A DNA stretch of 64,000 bases from Chlamydomonas reinhardtii (taxonomy: Eukaryota > Chlorophyta > Chlorophyceae > Chlamydomonadales > Chlamydomonadaceae). Shown in pieces: positions 12,189-24,891 of the stretch. The stretch's first letter is position 1, and each line of letters begins with the position of its first letter. Both the position numbers and the translations under genes were made by a program. The DNA lies in contig NC_057009.1 of NCBI RefSeq assembly GCF_000002595.2, positions 4,195,185 through 4,259,184 of the forward strand. The letters run 5' to 3'. Under the pieces are notes generated by a model. The model saw nothing but the letters and a program-made list of their open reading frames with translations, was not told the origin of the DNA and did no database searches.

Positions 12189-14740
12189 CTATTTGAGGAA
12201 CACCAGCTCTCGTGCCACGGTGCTCTTAGCCCACCAGGACTGGCCCCGTGTGAGAGGCACGGAGCCGCCAGGCGATGATGGTGGCGCGCCGTTGCTGCCA
12301 CCGCCACCAGAAACGCCAGTAGCGGCACCCGTCGGTATCAGGCGGCGGCTGGATGACGGCGATTGGAAGCGACTGCGGCTGCCGCTGCTGCGCAATCGCG
12401 GCGACATGGCACCACACACACCGCTGCCGCTGCTCTCCCCCGTCGGAGCAGCACCGCCGGGCGCTGACCACGCAGGCGAAGCGGCTCCGCCGCCTGCTGC
12501 TGCCCTCGCATCGACCACAGCGCCTGACACCCCGGCAACGCCGCCCGCGGGCTGCGTGCGGTGGCTTGCCGCCCCGCCAGCGCTGGTCAGGCGCGGCAGC
12601 TGGAGTCCGTCTCCCTGGGTCCACGGCGCCTGCAAGGGCGACGAGTACGGCCGTACCTCGCCTGACAGCGCCACCACAGCGGCCGCCGCGCCCTCCGCCG
12701 ACGCCCAGACGCCGCCATCCAACGACTGCGAGACGCCGCCCATCACCAGGCGGGAGGCGGGCACGCGCGTGAAGGAGGAGGACGAGCGGGGCGCAAGGCC
12801 GTCAGCGTTGCCCGGGCCACCACCGCCGGTGCTGAGCTGCGGCCGCTGGAGCTGCTGTTGCAGGCGCTGCCGCCGCGTCTGCTGGAAGCTGGACAGGTCA
12901 GCTGGTGGCTGGGGCGCCGACGCCGCCGGCGCCCCGCTGGCGCTGTTGGTTGAGGCTGGTGGCGGGCCCGATGTCGGAGGCGTGGGGCCGAAGCGGGTGG
13001 AGCTGGGGCGTGCTGTGCCAGGCAGGCAGGCGCCGGGAGCCGGAAAGGATGCTGAAGGCGCCAGCGTCGAGGAGGAGGCGGCGACAGCGCCCGTGTCATC
13101 AGCGTCGTTGCCGTTGCTTGGAACGTCCATGCCGCTGCTGCTGTTGCGTAGGCTCTGGGTCCTCCTTTGAGCGAGCCGCCGGCCAGGGCTAGGGCTGCGG
13201 CTGGGGCTGCAGCTGGGGCTGCGACTTCGGGCAGTCGGCGACCGCCGGCCGCCGCCGTCGTCGCTTCCCGTTGAGCGAGAGCAAGAGGGGTTCCGGCGGA
13301 GGCCGCCGCCGCCGCCGGCCGCTGCCCGCTGCTCCTGCTCCCGCGCCGCCGCCTCCGCCACCAGCGACGCCAGCGCCACCGCCAGGTCGGGCAGCTGTTC
13401 GTCCAGGAGCCCGTCAGCGTCCTGATGGATAAGGAGGGCAACCAAGATAGCGCTTAGAAGCAGCGGTGTACGGATGCGCATCCAGGGTTGAGTACATGCT
13501 GATCGCCAACGCGAGGCCAAGACCTGCCACGTGCACGCTGGTCGACGGCTATCGTGTCGGTCCAAGCAGCTCTCATAAACATGACAAGGTCCAGTCATCC
13601 CCAGCGCCTTCCGCACCTGTTCCTTGACCTTGCGGGAGTGCATTTGAAACCGCGTAGACACAGACTTCTGCCGCTTCACCACTGTCGCCAGCAGCCCGTT
13701 CAGCAGCGTGTTGGTGGCGGGCTCGGCTGCCGCGGAGGAACTCAACTCGCCCATGGCAACTGCAGCCCCTGGCGCCATGCCGCCGCTGCTCGGGCGCGCG
13801 GCAAACTCTATCAAAGGGTGCGGTACGCGCACACAGTCGTTAGCGCTGGCGCCGCCATCTACAGGCAGTGCGCTGTAGCTGGGGCAGCTTAGCGGCGCTA
13901 CACCGATCGGGCTGTCCTGATGTGGCCCGGGCGCGCCCCACGCGCCGAGGATGAGTGCAGCATATGAGGCCGCCGGTGCAGACGATGCCGTCGCCAGCGC
14001 CGCCTGCCTGGCATGCAGCTGCGCTGGTGACGACGGTGCTGGCGTAAGCGGCTCTGCCGATACCGTTTGGTGCGGCTGCTGCGGCTGCAGCACATGCGAG
14101 TGGAGCGGGTGCGATGGAGGCTGTGGCAAGTGCGGCGGTAGCGGCCTCTCCAGGTCGGAGCTGAAGGAGTGAAGCAGCCAGCCGCCTCCGCTGGCGGCCG
14201 CGCAAATGTCTTGCGCCATGAGGGCTTTGCCGGCCGCAGCCAGCGCCTCGCGCGGCGCGTTGCGACGGCGTATCTCGTCCATCAGCGCTGCCTTGCGCTG
14301 AGCGAGGTTGCGCAGGAACTGGGGGAGGGGAGCGGCGGCGTGCCGTATGAGGCACGTGCCAGGGGGCAAAACGTTGAAGACGAGCCGGATTGTGCGGGTT
14401 TTTGGAGAATACCGGCCAGCATCATTCTCAGGACGTCGAGACCAGGGCATACCACGCAGCGCGCCAGCTAGCAGGGGAGCTTGGAGTCATGCAAATGGTT
14501 GGCTTTTTAGCGAGCAAAGAGTTCGCCATGCCTGAGCCCGTGTCAAAACTATCTGGTCGGGTTCTCAAGTATGAAAGCTTGAAAACTCACTCGGTGGGAG
14601 CGGGGGAAACGCTCAGCGAACTCCGCATTGTCGCCGTCGGCATCCTTCGCCGCCCTAGTCTCATTATCTTGTAAAACTCCAGGTATTTCCACCTCCTTGG
14701 CCTTGAAAGCGACCGGACATCGCTCTTGCAGGGCCGACAT
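12189..14740 (-). CDS. Unrecognised Ser/Pro/Ala-rich protein
   Basis: Three exons joined in phase 0 (14740-14591, 14318-13617, 13421-12189) give 694 residues. The start is the ATG at 14740; the GTGAGT donor at 14590 and the CAG acceptors at 14319 and 13422 are strong. The second join turns an otherwise odd stretch into a smooth segment ending KVKEQ-DADGLLDEQLPDL, which looks like an amphipathic helix followed by an Ala/Glu helix. Residues 50-80 are a basic helix beginning FLRNLAQRKAALMDEI. The C-terminal 400 residues are low complexity with many Ser-Pro and Arg-Ser pairs, including RRSPTARSRSPSC, suggesting phosphorylation and disorder. I recognise no domain. High GC3 and clean splicing support a real gene; function unknown. 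Confidence 0.6.
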
Positions 14741-15069
14741 CGCCACTCTTCACCGGGTTGGGCCAGTGCCCCCCTTGAGGCTAAATCTTCACTTCAATCA
14801 AAACCTGGTCATAAGCTATGGCGTGGGACATTCTGACGTAAACGGTCACGACGCAGGCCCAGTCCAAAAAAGCCTTTCTTTGTTTTGGATCGCATGAATA
14901 ACACAATGAAAACAAATATCAAAATATGGAAAGCATTGCCAAACCACACAACGTAGCGCAAGCTCAATGAACCCGGTTTTGATCGTTTGATGCAGAAGTT
15001 CTGTTGCAGAAAACATTCGAAGACTATGTCAGTTGCATAGTCATCGTTTATACATAAGTAATATATAAA
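14741..15069. promoter_or_regulatory. Divergent promoter region, 329 bp
   Basis: It separates the minus-strand ATG at 14740 from the plus-strand methyltransferase start at 15070. An AT-rich TATATAAAA word lies at 15062-15070, directly on the plus-strand start codon, so either it is not a working TATA box or translation begins at the next in-frame ATG (15202). Confidence 0.45.
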
Positions 15070-18000
15070 ATGCATGCACTTGCGGCTGCACCCGTCGGTG
15101 CCCCGCCCTCGGCGACCACTCGTCCGAACACCAGCTCCGTGCGAGTGCCACTCCTCGCACACCGGTCGTCCCAAATTACCTGCGCATCGGCGCAGCCCAG
15201 CATGAATGCCGTGGGGCGCCGCGTGGCGCTGCTGGGCTCTGGACTGCTTGGTGCGAGCGCGATGCAGCTGGCGGGGCGGAGGGGCACGGCTGCGTCGGCA
15301 GCCAGCGCCAAAACTGACATTGAGAAGGTAAGCAAGAAGAATGAGACGCGGGGGGGCCGGGGTTCTTGCCCATTCCGCGCAACTGCGACGGAGAACGTGT
15401 TGGCACACACCCTGGCAAGCTCCTGGTGGTGAGGGGTCACTGCCGGGCACTCAATTGTAAGAGGGACCAGGCCTCGCAGTATAACGAGTGACGTCCGTCT
15501 TCATATTGCCAGAGCAGTTGCCCAGCTGTTACATGTGCTCTAGGCGCGGTGCCAGGACACGGCCGACGCTAGGTGCATCCCCGAAGTTCAACGCATGCAC
15601 GCATGCAGAACCAGGCTAAATGGTACCCGCTTCCAGACCACCGTACGGATTCTTATCTAAGTGATGACCCACGAAACCGAACCTTACCACAAACCCGCCA
15701 GGTGCTGGATGACCCGCGATGGCCGGAACAGTTCCCTTTCCGCCCGGAGAACTTCGCGCGCTACGACGAGACGCCAGACACCTACTTCTACTCGCAGCCC
15801 CGCTTTGTGACCCACATCGATGATGGCGCCATCAAGGCGCTCACCAAGTGAGGGGAGCGGGGAGGGCAGGGAGCAGGTCAGGCGAGGGCGTCCCCGGGGG
15901 GGGGAGGTTGTGTTGGCTGCACTCTAGAAAAGAATGGCACGTCTGTGTGCGCCAGGCCCCCGAAATCATGCAACACCCGCACACGTTTGCATACGCCTCC
16001 CACGAATGCACGTGTTTGCTCATCTGTTTGTCTCCAACTCTCCATGCGCCGCCACTTCGTGACTCCAGGTTCTACGGGGAAGTGTTCCCACCCTCGGGGA
16101 CCCAGACCGCTGCCGTCCTGGACGTGAGTGCAGAAAGCAGGGGCCGTTATGGGTGAGGGTGATGGCAGGCTGTGGCCGTACATTCAAAGCGCGTTGGCTG
16201 ACACGTGGATGGCCCCCTGGTGCGCGGTGATGCCAAACCCGGATTTGGCTGCCCCGCTCCACCCTGAAACCTGAACGGTCGGGTGTGCCCGCAGATCTGC
16301 AGCTCCTGGGTCAGCCACTACCCGGAGGGCTACAAGGCCGGCCGCGTGGCAGGTGGGTGAAGCTGCTGCGGTGGTATCGGGCATGTGCGCCATGGACCAG
16401 TTCTGCACCACTGACACGTTTGCAGAGGCAGCAGCAGCAGCAGTACAGGCAGCAGTACAAGCAGCAATGGAAACAGCGGTGGCGGCAGCCTGTGTCGCGG
16501 TGGCCTGTTCCGTATTGGTTCCGTGCTGGTGCAGACCAGCGGGGGTGAGGGATACCCGACCGCAACAAAGTTGGGATTGCGGCCTTAAGGGACGGGCCAC
16601 TGCTCGTACAGATCCTGACCCGGCCGGCCCCCACACGTCATGTTTTGACACTCCTCCCGCCTCCGTGACTGCCTGTGTGCAGGTCTGGGCATGAACGAGT
16701 CGGTGAGTGGAAGGTGGCTGGTGGGCTAGGGTCAGGGCCGTGCTGGCACTAGAGGATGTGGACGCGGGCGGGACCTGTACTGGTTCTCCCGTATCATGTC
16801 CCGTCAAAATCATAACCCTGTCTTCAGAACTCTTCTCCAAACGCCGTGCCCTCGTACCGCGCCCAACGTCCAGCCTACGCGGCATGCAGCCCTTGCCTTC
16901 TCCGCCACCCCGCCATCAACTCACACCGATGCTACACCACACTTGCACACACCCTGAGCGCAGGAGCTGGCCCGCAACGTGCAGCTGACGGAGTTCTCGG
17001 TGAAGGACCTAAACGTGGACCCGCGCCTGCCCTACGAGGACAACAGCTTCGATGGTGGGGCCACAACGGGACTCCAAGCTACAAGTTCGCTGGTGTTGAA
17101 AGGCGCTTCGCCCACGAGGCGAAGGTTGACCCACATGGCCGTCCAATTCCCAGCTGATACCTTACCTGTCGGCCTGCCCTGTGTGCGCTGCAGTGATCAC
17201 CAACTGCGTGTCAGTTGACTACCTGAACAAGCCGCTGGAGGTAGGTGAGGGACGCGAGGACCGCAGCAGGGGCGGGGCGCAGCCGTGCAGGTGCGGGGCA
17301 ATGTACATGCCGGTCTAACTTCGGAGGGGCAACGCGCGCTGGCATGGGGATGGGCATGTATGCTACGTATGGTTGTCACCGGCCTTGCGCACGCATCGCG
17401 GTTTACCCGCACGTATACGTGCGTGCTTCTGACCCGCTCCGTGTATGCGCGCCTGCCGCAGATATTCCGTGAGATGCACCGCGTGCTCAAGCCCGGTGGT
17501 ACCGCCTACATGTCCTTCAGCAACCGCTGCTTCCCCACCAAGGCCATCGCGCTGTGGACCGCCACCGGGGACGGTGAGCCCCGCGGCCGGGGCGGGGAGC
17601 AGATCCGGTCGGTGGCATGAAGGCAGATAGCTTTCTAGCCTTGAAAAGCAGGGATAAGCCGGTGCCTGACCGGGCTCGGTGCTGTCACGCCCCGCTCGCT
17701 CGCAACGTGCGCGCACCTCTGCGCACACCCACGCGTGCCCCGCCTGCTGCTGTGTCGCGCCCCGCTGCCCCCGCCACGCAGCCGACCACGTGTGGATTGT
17801 GGGCTCCTACTTCCACTATTCAGTGCCTGGCGGCTGGAGCGAGCCCAGCTGCAAGGACATCACGCCAAAGGTGACCGCGACTGTGTGTTTTGTTCTGTAT
17901 GAAATGCGTATCGCTTGTGACGGGAACCCAGCAGCGGCAAGTGGAGTGGGTGGCCTAGCGTGAGGAGAGTGGCATACTTGTTGAGGGGTGACTCGGATGC

Positions 18001-18107
18001 GCCATATTCACTCGCTGCTGCGCTCCCCTTCTGCTGCCCACTTGCTCCAGGCGATGTTCGGACGCACGGATCCCATGTACGTGGTGATGGCTACCAAGAA
18101 GGCGTAA
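15070..18107 (+). CDS. Plastid-targeted class I SAM-dependent methyltransferase
   Basis: Ten exons (15070-15327, 15702-15847, 16069-16123, 16295-16352, 16683-16702, 16964-17054, 17194-17240, 17462-17573, 17782-17870, 18051-18107) join in frame to 310 residues; one exon is only 20 nt. The conserved core carries the motif-I segment ICSSWVSHYPEGYK, then VAGLGMNESELARN, motif II-like LPYEDNSFDVI, and motif III HRVLKPGGTAYMSFSNRCF followed by ALWTATGDADHV and GSYFHY. These match a plant and algal chloroplast methyltransferase family of type 11 fold whose substrate is unknown. The first 44 residues are Ser/Thr/Arg/Ala-rich with few acids, like a transit peptide. A twin-arginine plus hydrophobic stretch (GRRVALLGSGLLG) and an Ala-x-Ala site follow, suggesting a second, thylakoid-type signal. 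Starting at the ATG at 15202 would drop the transit part but leave the enzyme whole. Confidence 0.85.
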
Positions 18108-19216
18108 TCGGGGGAGGGGCTTTCGAGCGGATATGCCACGTGCGTGGCTGGCTCTGGGCCTGCGGCCGTGGCTTGCCAGGAACAGGAAGTGCTGGTCCCG
18201 CCAAAGGATGACGGTTCGCTTGAAGACGTGCTAATTGTACAGCTGAGTGTGCGCAAGCTCGGCGCGCTTCTGTTCTGTTCCTCTTGTGAAGTGCTGGGTT
18301 CCACACGACGGCGGTGTGCAAAGCCAACATCGTCGACAGGGTGTGTTGAGCGTTGGGGCTAAGCGCCAACCTTGGAGACGATCAGACGGTTTTTGGACTC
18401 GGGTATTGTTGAGAGTAAGCAGGAGAGCAAGCAGGAGAGCACAGCGTCAGCTCGGCAACAGCAACGATGTGACAGCTTCGGGAGCTAGAGGCGCCCAGGG
18501 CGCTTCACCAGTTTATTGTGTTTGGATGTGTGCTGTGACTGGCTGTGCTCGCTGCTGGCTGTACAAACGGACCCCGGCTATATGCGGGAGATAATGAATC
18601 CATTTGAACCGTCGGCCTTCGGCAAATGTTGTGATGTGGTGGTGCGCGTGGCCTAACCTGCCAGCTACCGTCGGTACAGTAACAGCGCGCGAACGACGCA
18701 CCAATGCCTTGTCCCTTCTTGCTACGCATTTATGTGGGCACGGGTGGGAGCCACACACATCGGGGCTACGCTTTCCTGCCCCTTGCCATGTTCCATCACG
18801 AGCGCGCCTAACGATGGATGCAGCGATGGATGGGCTCAGACTGGGGGATGTGGTATGTGTGGGGCTTGGTTGTGGCTATTCTGCAATAAATTTTTCATGC
18901 ACGTCGGGAGTTGGAAAGCCATGCACAGCTGAAGCGAGGACCTGATCACCGCAGCACGCGCAGCAGCGATTGCGTGCAGGCACGCGAGCGCAATGGAGTT
19001 CAGTGATAGGATTGCTAACTGGCCATATCCACTTTTCAGCAATGCTTGAAATCATTAGTGCTAACCTGCTCATGTATTGCTATTAAGCTTCCTGGCGCGT
19101 TACTCGCGTAGTCCTTCTCCTGCAAAACCATTTGACTTGCGGCTAAAATGCTTGCATCTTCCGTGAACGAACCAGCTGGCGCAAACGGCGTTTGGCCAGC
19201 GGTTTGAGTTTGTATC
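18108..19216. other. Intergenic region
   Basis: 3' UTR of the methyltransferase gene and the promoter of the next plus-strand gene. An AATAAA word lies near 18885, but no TGTAA is found close to the stop. A 59-bp dispersed repeat is at 18744-18802. No gene is seen. Confidence 0.5.
18744..18802 (+). repeat. 59-bp dispersed repeat, copy 1
   Basis: This segment, beginning GTGGGAGCCACACACATCGG and ending CCATCACGAG, is repeated with one mismatch at 59898-59956. Both copies are intergenic. No terminal inverted repeats are obvious, and this copy has no flanking direct repeat. Confidence 0.75.
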
Positions 19217-22200
19217 ATGGCGACCCGGTCCCAGCCGCTCGAGTGCCGCGTTTTGCTGGAAGCTATCAATGTAAGCACTGTCTGCACAGTGTTCATGTCG
19301 GGCTTGGGGACCTTGACCGAGTGCCGCATCACTCGCTGCAGGAGACTTGCCAGTCAATCCCCAGCGACGCGCCTCACGAGCGCGTGCCTTCTCGCTCCTG
19401 GCAAGGCTGGGCTCAGGTCATCAACAAGCTCGAACTTGTGGAGCGCCCCGAGCTAGTAACAATCCTACGCGATGCCGCGCACTGCTCGAAGCACCCGTTC
19501 GCCGCGTGCACGCGGTTGGATGTCCCGGCGAAAGACGCGGTCGCGTTCCGGGCATGGGAAACTGAATTTGCTCAGCAACAAGCTACGCTGCAGCAGGTGG
19601 GGTCCTGTCACACGGGTCAATTGAAGGGTGGGCTGGGGAGCGGGCTGTATGCCGGGGCGTGGGCACAGGCAACGCTGCACTGGTGGATCAGCATGCATCA
19701 GCATGGTCCCCTAGCACCGCTTGTGAATAGTTCCTGGACATCTTCGTGACTTTACCATGTTCCACATTTGCCTCCGTAGCTGGAGCGGAGGCCGTGCCTG
19801 ACGGGAGGGGACGCGCAAGGGGACGCGCCTGGGGACGCACGAGGGAACGCGCCCGGCACCTTCGCCCACTGCCGCATCGAGCAACATGAGCCTGAGGACG
19901 GGGTAAGCGCTGCTCACCACTGCTTGCACGAATGAGCTGGAGCCGGCAAACTCCGCTAAGAGCTCATTCCACTTATTGCTCACGCGCCTGGGGTTCAACG
20001 CGGCTTATTGGAGGCGGTTGGATGCATTATTGGAACTGGGAATGCTTGGTTCGCTGCCACACACCGCACCCCTATAAGGTACATCAGAATGGTACTTTAA
20101 TGCGGTTTGTAACATCAGCACGGCTTCTGCTTTTCGGTGACGCCCGAACAGGACCCGAGGGATGCCGTGAGGTACTTCATTAGCGGCTGCATGCCAAGCA
20201 AGCCTGCAGGTTCCCGCATCTCCCTCGCCGCTGCGTTCTGTAAGCGCACCTTTGGGGAGGACCACTTCAACATCATGCTGGAGGACTACAAGGTGCGCGA
20301 ACGAATGTGCACAGAGAGTGCCTGGATTTCTTCTGCGGCAGCGCGGCATTGTCCGTCGGGTTAGGACCTGCTAGCGCTCATGGATTGTACGGGCCCTCAT
20401 GTTGCTGCACTGGGGCTGCGTTCACTTGCCGCTGTCTCCTTGTGTCAACTCGGCCGGCGCACAGGTACGGCTGGCTTCTGAGGCAGGTCAGGCCAGGCTG
20501 ATTGGGCCTGCTGAGCTGTCAGGGGCAGTGGAGGCTCTGCAGAGGGGCCTGGCGCAGGGCCACGCAGCGGCACAGCAGCCGCAACCACAGGGGCTCCCAA
20601 TCCCGCAAGCAGGGCCCAGCCGTGATGGTGCGTCTCCTGTAGCGGGCAAACGCCAGGCCGTGGCAGGAAACGGCGCAGCCCAGCCGCCGCCGCAGCGGCA
20701 GGCACGCGCACTCGGCCGGCCACAAGAGGCGCGTTCACCAGCAGCAGCGGGCCGCCACAAGCAGCCGCCGCAGCAGGTGGGACGGGGCCAAGCTCCGAAC
20801 AGGCCGCCGCGGCAAGGTGTGGCGCCGGGGCGCGTGGAGACGGCTGACGACAACAGTGTTGATGTCGACATGTAAGTAGCGCGCGTAAAGCTTGAATGTT
20901 TCCCTAGTGCTCACGCACGTTGGTTGCAGTGTCCTGTCAAGCGCGAAGGCAAAGCCGAGATACGCGCGCCAGGTTACAGCTTAACGCCTGTCTTGGTGTT
21001 GGGAGTGCGAGCTCAGCTTGGACGAGTGGGATGTTGTTGTGGCTGTGCCTGAAGAACGCGTGCTCCTGTGTGCAGCCTGCCGGAGGATCAGGATGCCTTC
21101 ACTTTGGCCTTCCTGGAGGCGTTCAGGGCTCAAAAGCGGCCGGTGCTGCAGCAGCAGGCCCGACGGAGGCAGCAGCAGGCGGAGCAGCAGGTGATGGACC
21201 GCGTCGCCCTCGAGGCACAGCGGCAGCGGACAGGCCCGGTGCAGGCGCAAGGCCTCCGGCAGGGCGAGCTGGCGGGGCGGAATGGGGCTCAGCAGCAGCC
21301 AACGCCGGGGCCGCTGGGCCGCCAGGGCCAGCGGCACGTTCAACAGCAGCAGACGGAGGCGGCGGCCGCGGCAGGGGGTGGTGCTGCTACGCGTGGCGCG
21401 GCTGAGACGAGTCCTGGCACGGAGCGGGGGAAGAAGCGTGGTCGCGAGGTAAGTCCTGGCGCGAACGAAGAGCGCGGGAAGCTGATTTGGTGGGGTGCTT
21501 GTTGGGAGTGTTGCGTTGTGAACATCAATTTACAACTGGCTGTGAGGTATGTGCTGCTAAAGTGGCTGGGCTGAACACACCCGACTGCATGCGGCAGGCG
21601 CCAGTGGCGAACCAAAGGCACGAGCCGCGCCCCGGCAGGCAGGCGGCAACGGCGGCTGCAGCCGGCGCGGCTGCAGCTGCGGACGATGGCGACAGCGACG
21701 TGGAGGTCCTCGACACGCCGCCGGTGAAGCGCCCTGCACAAGAAGGCCAGCCGCGGCCGCAGCAGCAGCCCGGCCAGCCTGCGGCCCAGTGGCGGGCGCC
21801 CAGGAGGCGGACTGCCCGGCAGACGCAGCGGCGGAAGCAGAAGTCGCCGCGGCGGATACCAACGACGGGGCAGGAGGCCGACGAGGAGGAGGAGTTGGAA
21901 GCAGGCGAGGAGGAGGACGAGGAGATGGAGGACGAGGCCGAGGGGGACGAGGGGGACGAGGAGGAGGAGGAGGAGGAGGAGAAGGAGGAGGAGGAGGAGG
22001 AGGAGGAGCACAATGGAGCGCAGGAGGAGCTGGCTGGCCCAGCGGGGCGCGCAGCCAGGGCTGCCGGGGCCGGAGCTCAGGGCCGGTCAGCTGCCGCTGC
22101 CGCCGTGGCGCCTTCAGCGTACCAGTTTGCCATCAACTGTGGTGAGGCATTTGAGCTGTGGTGCAAGGCGACCCGGTACCGCCGACGACGAGCACAAGCC

Positions 22201-24891
22201 GCGCAGCAGGAGCAGCAGCAGGCACAGCCGACACAGCGGCAAGTCGAACATGCTGGAAGGCCTGTGAAGGCATCGGCCGGTACCCAGGCGCGTGCACCGG
22301 GCGGGGACGCTGGGTCTGGCGGCGCCGGTGCCCCTGCCGTTGCCGCCCGGCCAGCACCGGCGATGCCGGAGCGGCCTGCTCATGGCTCGCCTGCCGCTGC
22401 CGCGGCCGCAGCACTGCAGTCACCCAAGCCGAAGCGTCGAGCCATGCCGGCCTCACTCGTGCAGCCCAAGCCGCAGCCTTCCTCACCAAGCAAGCACTTG
22501 CCAGCGCAGCCTGCACAGCAGCGCACCGATGCAGCTGTAGCGCCAACGCCGGCGGCGGCACCCGCCGTGGCAGCGGTTGAGACGGCGCCAGCGGCTGGCC
22601 GCCTGCAAAAGAGGCAGCTCCCGCTGCATCGCGTAAATCCAATTGCAGCGGTGAAGGCGAGGGCCGCGGCGCCTACAACGTCAAGGCAACAGCCGCCAGC
22701 GGTTGCGCCGGTCGGCGGAGCCCTGGGGACCTCAGCGGCTGGGGCGGCCACCGTGGCTGCAGGAGAGCTTGCATCTGCACCGGCAGCGCCCGTGGGCGCA
22801 CCTGTTGCGGAAGGGGCGCCGGCCGCCGCGCCAGTCGTGCCAGCCGCTGCTGGTGCTGCCGTCACGAGCACCACCACGGCAGCGTTCGCGACCGCCAGCA
22901 GCGACGCCACTGACGGCACCGCCGTGACCGCCGACGCCGCCGCGTTCGAGACAACGGCCGCCACCACGTGTGCAGCCGGTGCCGTTGCCGCTGCGGCCAC
23001 AACCACCGCGGCCGAGCATGGCAATGCGGCGCCGCCGATTGTGGCGTTGGGCTCGGAGCCCGACATTGTCATCCCCGGCACCGAGTTCACCGCGACCGGC
23101 ACTGCCACCACCACTGGCACCGGCATCGCCACCGGCACCGAGTCGGACTCGTACGCGGAGCCGCTGGGGGCGCAGCCGCAGCCCAGCCTGGCCCAGGACA
23201 GGGAAGACCAGGAGGGCCGGGGTGATCAGGAGGAGCAGGGTCAGGCACAGGCGCCGCCCCCAGGCGTGCGGGATGGTGCGCAGAGCCCGGCCACGCAACT
23301 GCCACCCGTGCCGTCACCACCGGTCGTGGCGTCTCAGGGCATCCAGATGACCCAGACCATGATGGACAACTTCATGGAGCACGTCCTGCAGCAACAGCAA
23401 CAGAAGCAGAAGAAGCGGAAGCACGCGGAGGTGGCGGCGGTGGCAATCCAGACATCGCAGCTGCCGCTTGCAGCGGACGGGTCCGCGCCCGCAGCCACGT
23501 CGGTGCGGCAGCTTCCGTCACCGGAGCTGGCCGCCGCGCAGCCCGCTGCTGGTGCAGGTCGTGATGGTGGCGCCCATGCGGATGGCGGCACTGCAGCGGA
23601 CGGCAGTGGCAACGGCGGATCGCGGCAGCCGTCGCAGGTCGGCGCGGGCGTGGGCGTGGCGGTGGCCGGTACGCCGCGCGGGCGCACCGCCGCGTCAGCG
23701 GCCGCGCACTCTGCAAAGGCCCCAACCCAAACCTCGCCGGGCGGCGAGCCAGTTGCCAGCATCGCGGGCGCAGCTGCCGACGTCGCAGCGGCAGTGGCCG
23801 TCGCGGCTACGGTGCCCCTGCCGGTGCCTACTGCCGATGCGGCTGTGCCGCTGCCTGGCCCCGACACGGGTCTCAGCTACAGGAACGCAGCACAGGCAGG
23901 CTCCGGTGCAGCAAGGGCGCCACTTGCAGCAGCACCTCCAACAGGCGTCCAGCAGGAGGCTGCAGGCGGCGACACACGCCTGGGTCCGGGCCCCAGCCAG
24001 AGTCCCAGCCAGAGCCCGGCGCCGCCCTTCCGGCGCCTGGCCCGGCGCGGCGTGCCGCTGCAGCTGCTGCTGGCTAGCGGCTGGCTGCCCGGCGGAGGCG
24101 ACACCTCGGCAGGCGGGCCCATTGCCCCGCTGGTTGCGCCCAGGCCGATGTCTGACGCCCTCAACGTGTCCGCTGACGCGGTGGGCATCAACTCCTGGCC
24201 GGACCTTGTGACGGCAGTGCTGGGCGACCTGCACGCGGACCCGCACGCCGCCGCTGGCGCTGCCAACCGCGCCGGTGGCGGCGCCGAGCAGGGGCCGCGG
24301 CGGCACAGGCGCGAGGGCGACGGGCCGCTGGACTCGTGGCTACCCACGCGCGTGCCCACCGGCCTTCAGGCGGAGGAGGGCCTGCCGTACACACGCGACA
24401 GCATGCTGGGCGGACCGCCGGGGGCGGCGGTGGGGGCGGCGGCGGCGGCTGCACCGCCGCCGCATGCAGGCTGCACCGCGCCGAGCTTGAAGGAGGCGCA
24501 GTCTGAGATGGCGGTGTTCGAGGTGTCTGCGGCTGCCGCCGCCGCGGCGGCGGCGGCTGCAGCGGCGGCGGCAGCAGTGGCGGCGGCTGTGATGGGGTCA
24601 GGGAGGAAGCCAGTGCGGCAGGACGCCGGCGTGACAGCCCCGCAGGAGGAGGCTGCCAATGCGCAAGAGGCACCGCACGGGGGTCAGGGCTATGCTGGAG
24701 AGGGCGCGGCTCGACAGCAGGACCAGGAGACACAGGAGCCAGCGCAGCCTGACACGACGGCCCCAGCTGCAACGCAGGCGCAGCCAGCCACTGCGCCTGC
24801 GGAGCAGGGGGCATCAGAGGAGGACCCATTCATGCAAGACTTCCACATCCAGAGCGCAGCCGGCCTGGACTTCTTCACGCAGCAGATGTGA
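19217..24891 (+). CDS. Large unrecognised Ala/Gln/Glu-rich protein
   Basis: Seven exons (19217-19270, 19342-19596, 19780-19902, 20152-20292, 20465-20871, 21076-21448, 21598-24891) close in frame to 1548 residues. The first four encode the only complex sequence: a roughly 190-residue N-terminal region with a Trp-containing helix (SWQGWAQVINKLELVERPEL) and a segment GEDHFNIMLEDYK. I recognise no family in it. The remaining 1,350 residues are low complexity: Gln/Arg/Pro-rich, a basic GKKRGRE patch that could act in nuclear import, an almost pure Glu tract near 21870-22010, then Ala-, Thr- and Gln-rich runs including a poly-Ala near 24530-24590. The end, DPFMQDFHIQSAAGLDFF, is again complex and may be a short interaction motif. 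A nuclear scaffold or transcription-related role is only a guess. Confidence 0.6.

Noticed and set aside
13422-13616. Coding continuation through this stretch of the Ser/Pro-rich gene
   Set aside because: The frame is open by chance, but strong donor and acceptor sites in phase 0 and the low-GC3 translation mark it as an intron.
22380-24359. Several minus-strand frames opposite the large plus-strand gene
   Set aside because: Antisense of Ala- and Gln-rich codons; no splice logic or domains.
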